Source: Carettochelys insculpta (taxonomy: Eukaryota > Chordata > Testudines > Carettochelyidae). From it: a stretch of 64,000 bases of DNA. The stretch's first letter is position 1; each line of letters opens with the position of its first letter. Positions 59,286 to 64,000 of this stretch are shown piece by piece. Position numbers and translations under genes: made by a program. The stretch covers positions 36,141,501-36,205,500 of the forward strand of contig NC_134150.1 in assembly GCF_033958435.1 (NCBI RefSeq). Direction: 5' to 3'. The notes beneath the pieces were generated by a model that saw only the letters and a program-made list of their open reading frames with translations, had not been told where the DNA came from and searched no databases.

Positions 59286-59399
59286 GTAAACAAACTTTGT
59301 GGGACCAAGGGAAACTTGCCACACCCATAAGTGGTCAGCCAGCTAACTGCAATCATGCCAATTGCAGATGTTTGTTGGACGAGAGAGTTCAAGACAAGA

Positions 59400-62326
59400 G
59401 CTTTAACCTATAGTGCCAAACTCTGGGAGGTATGGCAATGGAGAGCCTTGGCTTCTGCAAGCCATCCTATTTCCACGCAGCAAAGATGGATTTTTGTAGG
59501 ACTGATCTGGGTGGCAGGGTGGCTATTCTCCACTCCATTGATGCCAGCCTGTGGCAATATTCCAATCGAACATATTCCACTGCTTTCCATTACCCTAGCA
59601 GGCTGTCTCTTTCCACACCTCCCAGTGATAAAGAAGTGTGCTTCATGCCTAAAGCATTTATTTGTGGTCCACATGAAACCTTCAGGAAATTAGAATCATT
59701 CTTTCTAATGAGATTAGCATATGAAACATTGCTATTTGAGACTTGTTCAATTTGTGTCCTAACCTTTTAGAATGTTGGAAATTAGAAGCTGTGACGGACA
59801 GCTCCTTTGTAAGTGATACCGTTCTGTTTTATTTCACTGCTGACACTTTGCAAGTGTCTGTCTACAACATTCAATCCTACAGAAGTAAATTAAACGACAG
59901 TTCTAAAGAAATCTAAGATGGATTTGTATTTTCTTATCTTCTGTATCACTCTGCAGGCCGAGGTAAGATAAAAAGGTATCTATTATTCCAAACGTGGGCA
60001 CACATTTTCATATCTTTACATTATCTCAAAACGCCAAAGTTAAACTCATCAGAGATTCATGCTTGTTTGTATTATAGCAAATATCTTATCAATCTCTTCA
60101 GGATTTGATGAAATTTTTTGATATTCTTGATGCTGCTAGCGACTTTAGTAATAGTTCCTGCTACTGATATCAAATGTTCTCATCCCTTCCACCTTCGCAC
60201 AAGAATATATTTTTGAATTGCTGCTTAAATATATTATTATGGATCTATATTTAAAATATTTCTTGTGGTTCATAACTACTTAATTATAGCTATTTGTTTA
60301 CAGATGTATTTTAAATAATGTAATTACCGATTAATTTAATAGACTCGCAATTGATAACACTATGTAGTCATGTAACCATTGCAAAACATAATAAACTTGT
60401 CATAAATATTTACTGTCTTTTGCCAGTGCGATTGTGGTAAAGGACTGTATAATCCAGCTCGAAGAGATGTTTTTAGTTTTCGTTTATATTGTGAGGCAAA
60501 GCAAATGCAAAATGTAAAAATACTTATGAAGACTATGTGGATTAATTCAAATACTTAAGCATAGCAAGCTGTAAATTCAGAGGCATGTTTATCATGTAGT
60601 TATTGACATTGCATTTTTTATTGCTGCTGAAATATTGTTCTGGGAACATAAGCCCAAGAAAGTGTCACAGTTAGAATACTGGTTTTATTTCATGGTCATA
60701 AAATGAAATTGACAGCAACCACAGATCTGGAGCTGGGGGGTGGGGAAATTGAAAATGTAGTTTTTGGTGAAATGAGCGTGTGGTTGCTTTTTATTCGTTT
60801 CCGTCCAAATTTAATAGGGGTCAGAGCCCCAACTGGTGCCGATTAATGTGACTCTGAAGTCAGTGGAGCCATGCTGATCTACAGTAGGCAAAGATATAAT
60901 CCTCGAAGGTTAGATCATCTAGCCCTCTCTTTTTCTCACTCTCCCTTTGTTTCTAAGGGCCTGATCCTGTTCCCATGGTAGCCATGGCACAAGTCCAGTT
61001 GACTTCATTGAGAACAAGCCTCTGCCCCAAAGGCGCTGTGTAGTACTGTGTGAGAAGAAACTATTGGTTCTTTGTATTACGGTTTCATTAGCATAGGGCC
61101 TTGAACACAGCCATCTTATCTTAGAAAATTGCACTGAGGCAGCTGAAAGACATTATTACTTTGAGATTATTTGCATTGCAAGTAGCCAAGTTAATACATC
61201 TGAGGCCATCCTGCTTGGCTGCTGCGTAGTTTGAATCTATGCTCATACAGCTTTGGTAGAGACTCAAGTGAAATCTATGATCTTCTGTAAAAGTGCTAGG
61301 GACTTGTGTCTTACATTTCGTTTTACTACAGTTTGGTAGCAAACATACTTGACCCTGAGCTAAATCCTTTGTGGCCTTGCTAATATGAGCAAACTTACTG
61401 AAGCCCAAGGAAGTCGCTGGCTTTGTGGAGAAAGTCCTTACATTCAGTATTAGAAATCTAAGATGCCTCCTAGCCAGTGGTGTGGCAGAAAGCGTGCTGC
61501 TCTTTCCACGGCTATCTATACACTACTCAAACAGCACACTGAGGTCTTGATTTGCTACAAGATAATAGTAATAATTCCACATGAGGAAGCAAAACCCTGA
61601 TTTTTCTGCAACTTTGCCTCCGCTGCTGCATAGAAGCTTTGCCATGCATATTTATTGACCTGAATGCTTTGTGATTTTCTCCCGGTCCCTTAGCCACTGA
61701 ATGAAGCAAATTCATTACTTAACCAGCGTTTAATTCATTACTGTCATTAGAGTTGAGGATAATATGCTCAATATCTCAGAGGCAATGACAGCCTTCACCT
61801 TTCTTTTTCCCAGTACAATGAGCAAGTGGTGAGCCTATCTGAGGTACGGTACTTTATCTTACTGTACAGTATCTAGCTTTCCTTGCTGAAAGGGCTATCT
61901 TTCTGTATAGCTTAACAATGATGAATAGAGGATTATTGTACAACACACAGACCAATGCTCTTTCACACCAAATTTTGCAAGCCTTGATCTCGCTTGAATT
62001 TTGTTTGTGCTGGAAACAAAGAAAGCAACCCATTTGACTATGAGGTGTAAGGGTAAATTTATGAGATAGCCCCAAATGGAAGCTAAGCCAACTCAAGCTC
62101 TATCTGTAATGGAGTTGCATATTTATTTTCTTCATATCTCAGTGTAGCGTTATGTTTTTGTATGCTCCATGTGCTATCTGAAATAGCCACATGTAATTAA
62201 ATTTTCCTAGTAAAGGAGTATACAAGTCAATAACCACCTTCTGCAGGTGATTTGACTACAAAATCAAGCTAGGGCAATTGACAGCTCTTGGTGTGAGCAT
62301 ATTGCAATGCTACAGGGATTACTCCT
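59400..62326. other. AT-rich non-coding DNA, no gene seen
   Basis: Nearly 3 kb without a recognised gene. 'gaagtcagtggagccatgct' (60,857) and 'ttgacttcattgagaaca' (60,998) resemble a widespread vertebrate repeat motif but cannot be assigned. Confidence 0.45.
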
Positions 62327-62329
62327 ATT

Positions 62330-62722
62330 GGCTATGTCTACACTACCTCCCTACTTCAAAGGGAGGATGGTAAGTAGGGTGTTGGGAGATTATTAATGAA
62401 GTGCTGCACTGCATATGCAACACTTTATTAAGCAAATTCCCCCCCGCGGCAACTTTGAAGTTTTAAACCTCGAAGTGCCCGCTCGTGTCCAGCCGCAGCG
62501 CTCCCGCCGGTACTTAGAAGTGCCTGGGGTACTTCGAAGTCCCGTTACTCCTCAAAACTTCGAAGTACTGGTGGGTGAGCCACAGCTAGATGCGAACAGG
62601 CACTTCAAAGTTTAAAACTTCGAAGCTGCTGCTGGCGGGACTCTGCTTAATGAAGTGCTGCGTATGCTCCCAACACCCTGCTTGTCCTCCCTTTGAAGTA
62701 GGGAGGGAGTGTAGACATAGCC
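62330..62722. mobile_element. Harbinger-type foldback MITE with ATT duplication
   Basis: The ends ggctatgtctacactacctc and 'gggagtgtagacatagcc' are near-perfect inverted repeats, flanked by ATT (62327-62329 and 62723-62725). The duplication trinucleotide is the same as at the complete Harbinger element. The interior 'aacttcgaagt' words also match that element's subterminal sequence. Confidence 0.85.
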
Positions 62723-62725
62723 ATT

Positions 62726-63043
62726 GTGTAATAAGACAAGGTGGTTTGACACTTAAGATAGGCCAAGAAGGATTTTAAGTCTTACCTGAGAGCAAGACTC
62801 CTGTGATACCTTGCAGATACCTTAAGATAAAGATGTCTAATACAGAATGGAATTCTATTGTGCCATCACCTCTAACTTATTTTGAAAGCTGTTTCAAGAT
62901 CTGTTTTTATAATATACAAACTGTTTGATCTACCATGCATGAAATTATCCAAAAAGAGCATGAACTCTGATGTAATATCCAGTGTTGAGATAGTTGGAAA
63001 GTTTCAAGGGAACAGGAACCTTGGCAAACAGCCTCAAGGTATG
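62726..63043. other. Non-coding DNA, no gene seen
   Basis: Unassigned spacer. Confidence 0.4.
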
Positions 63044-63160
63044 TCTACACTTCAGATAAGATTGAGCTGGTGAGGGTCAATCTTCCGGAGTTTGATTCTG
63101 CAGGCTGGTAGAGATACGTGCAATCAAACTATCCGGGGTCAGCAGTCAACAGGGATATAA
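63044..63160. mobile_element. Left fragment of a Harbinger-type MITE
   Basis: 'ggtatgtctacacttcagat' then 'gtcaatcttccggagtttga' parallels the left half of the 6,058-6,358 copy. The right half is absent. Confidence 0.5.
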
Positions 63161-64000
63161 ATATCCCTTAATCATAGAGGAAATAAGTCCCCCAACAAGC
63201 TAAATCTAGGCTGTTAGTAGCTACAAGGAAGTTCTTCCACAGCTGTTGGTAACTGTACATGTATGTGCTTTCTTTTACTAACTGTGTGATTAACTCCAGT
63301 CCAAACTGGTTTATCTCAGGCTTGTTGTTAAACATATTTTAATTTCAGGAATATCACTCACTAAATGGCTAATCATAAGCAAGAATCCTCATCAATTGTC
63401 AGATATTGATTGGTTGTGGAAAATTATTAATCAGTGACTGTTAATGATTAATGTGCATAAGAAGATAAAAGCAGGTAAGAGGAGCCACTCATGTTTTCTT
63501 GTCCCAGGAGCACTACTGCTGCTTGAGACTTTCCATTTTGACCACTTTGGGCAGGCAGGAGATTTTATAAAACCAACAACAAAGAAGAGCCAAGGGCATG
63601 CTGAAGGGGCCTCTGGGTTCTCGACAACTACAGTGATTTCTCTGCTTTACATGGAATCTTTTCCTCACTGGATGGCCCTGAGATGTCCCTGCCAGAGAGG
63701 ATTTATTCCTGGAGTGGATAACATTACTTGTACAGAGTGAGCTTTTGGTCTTTGGAATGAAGCAGATCGCATCGGGGTGAAAGGTTCAAACACAAAAATT
63801 CATCTGATAGGAAAGACTCCCAAATAGCCTCTGACAAAGAAGGTCAACACCTTTCACCTCATACCTCACAAGCTGAATACTCGATGAAAGTATTTAGAGG
63901 ATTTTTCAGGAGCGAAGGATAAGAATTTTTAGCAAAGTCTTGGTTCGTGTTAATTGGCTCTTCCCAGTAATGCTGTCTTTTTCCTTGATTACGTTTGTGA
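63161..64000. other. Non-coding DNA, no gene seen
   Basis: Unassigned to the end of the window; a 98-codon ORF at 63,444-63,740 has no known similarity. Confidence 0.4.

Larger units (their letters stand above)
56522..59395. mobile_element. Pogo/Tigger-like MITE split by a LINE insertion
   Basis: The left part 56,522-56,702 starts 'caggttgaacctctctaatcc'. The right part 59,286-59,395 contains 'gtaaacaaactttgtggg' and ends '...gacgagagagttcaa'. Removing 56,703-59,285 gives an order that matches the unbroken copy at 31,815-32,109. The outer right terminus is degraded, so no TA is seen there. Confidence 0.65.

Noticed and set aside
1..64000. Endogenous retrovirus or LTR element
   Set aside because: No paired LTRs, primer-binding site or gag/pol/env frames were seen; all reverse-transcriptase remnants are of the non-LTR type.

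Overview
The window is non-coding nuclear DNA of a reptile, most likely a cryptodiran turtle. The evidence is a set of interspersed repeats: CR1 LINEs ending in the (ATTCTATG)-type tail, a tRNA-derived SINE of the turtle Cry/polIII type with a CR1-like tail ending near 'catatctccatat', and many short DNA transposons. No exon of an ordinary host gene could be recognised. The background is AT-rich and looks like a large intron or a gene desert. Nothing bacterial, plasmid-like or CRISPR-like is present.

Layout. 1-3.05 kb is mostly unassigned DNA. 3.05-4.39 kb is a TA-flanked element with a GC-rich core. 6.06-6.36 kb is a Harbinger-type MITE, and 8.08-8.75 and 12.07-12.49 kb are hAT-like MITEs. 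13.10-13.83 kb is an element with a perfect 8-bp target duplication and an internal minisatellite. 16.08-17.33 kb is a CR1 split by an unknown insert. 19.04-20.69 kb packs four elements together: a Harbinger MITE, a pogo-like MITE, a SINE and a foldback. 21.05-21.55 kb is a CR1 3' end. 26.4-27.39 kb holds adjacent and nested MITEs. 29.23-29.81 kb is a relative of the 13 kb element. 31.8-34.8 kb is a pogo-like MITE followed by two antisense CR1 copies. 35.387-39.555 kb is a PIF/Harbinger transposon with both of its genes. 40-43 kb has SINEs and a 416-bp retroelement with a 15-bp duplication. 44.6-47.9 kb has Tc1-like, Harbinger-type and hAT-like MITEs. 48.09-49.00 kb is a 5'-inverted (twin-primed) LINE. 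53.6-55.5 kb has a foldback MITE, a retroelement copy and a hAT-like MITE. 56.5-59.4 kb is a pogo-like MITE interrupted by a 2.6-kb LINE. 62.33-62.72 kb is another Harbinger MITE.

The most interesting system is the 4.17-kb Harbinger element and its satellites. It carries a plus-strand DDE transposase, with all three acidic residues present and a 142-bp intron. Converging on it is a minus-strand Myb/SANT-domain gene, the usual two-protein arrangement of this superfamily. Both genes are interrupted, but only lightly. At least nine shorter elements in the same window carry related ends (variants of GGCTATGTCTACAC). Five of them have perfect 3-bp duplications (ATT, AAT, ACA, AGA, TAA) and the master has ATT, so the window holds a transposon and the non-autonomous family it probably mobilised.

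Limits: clade names for repeats come from recognition, not a database search. Boundaries are exact only where target duplications are quoted.
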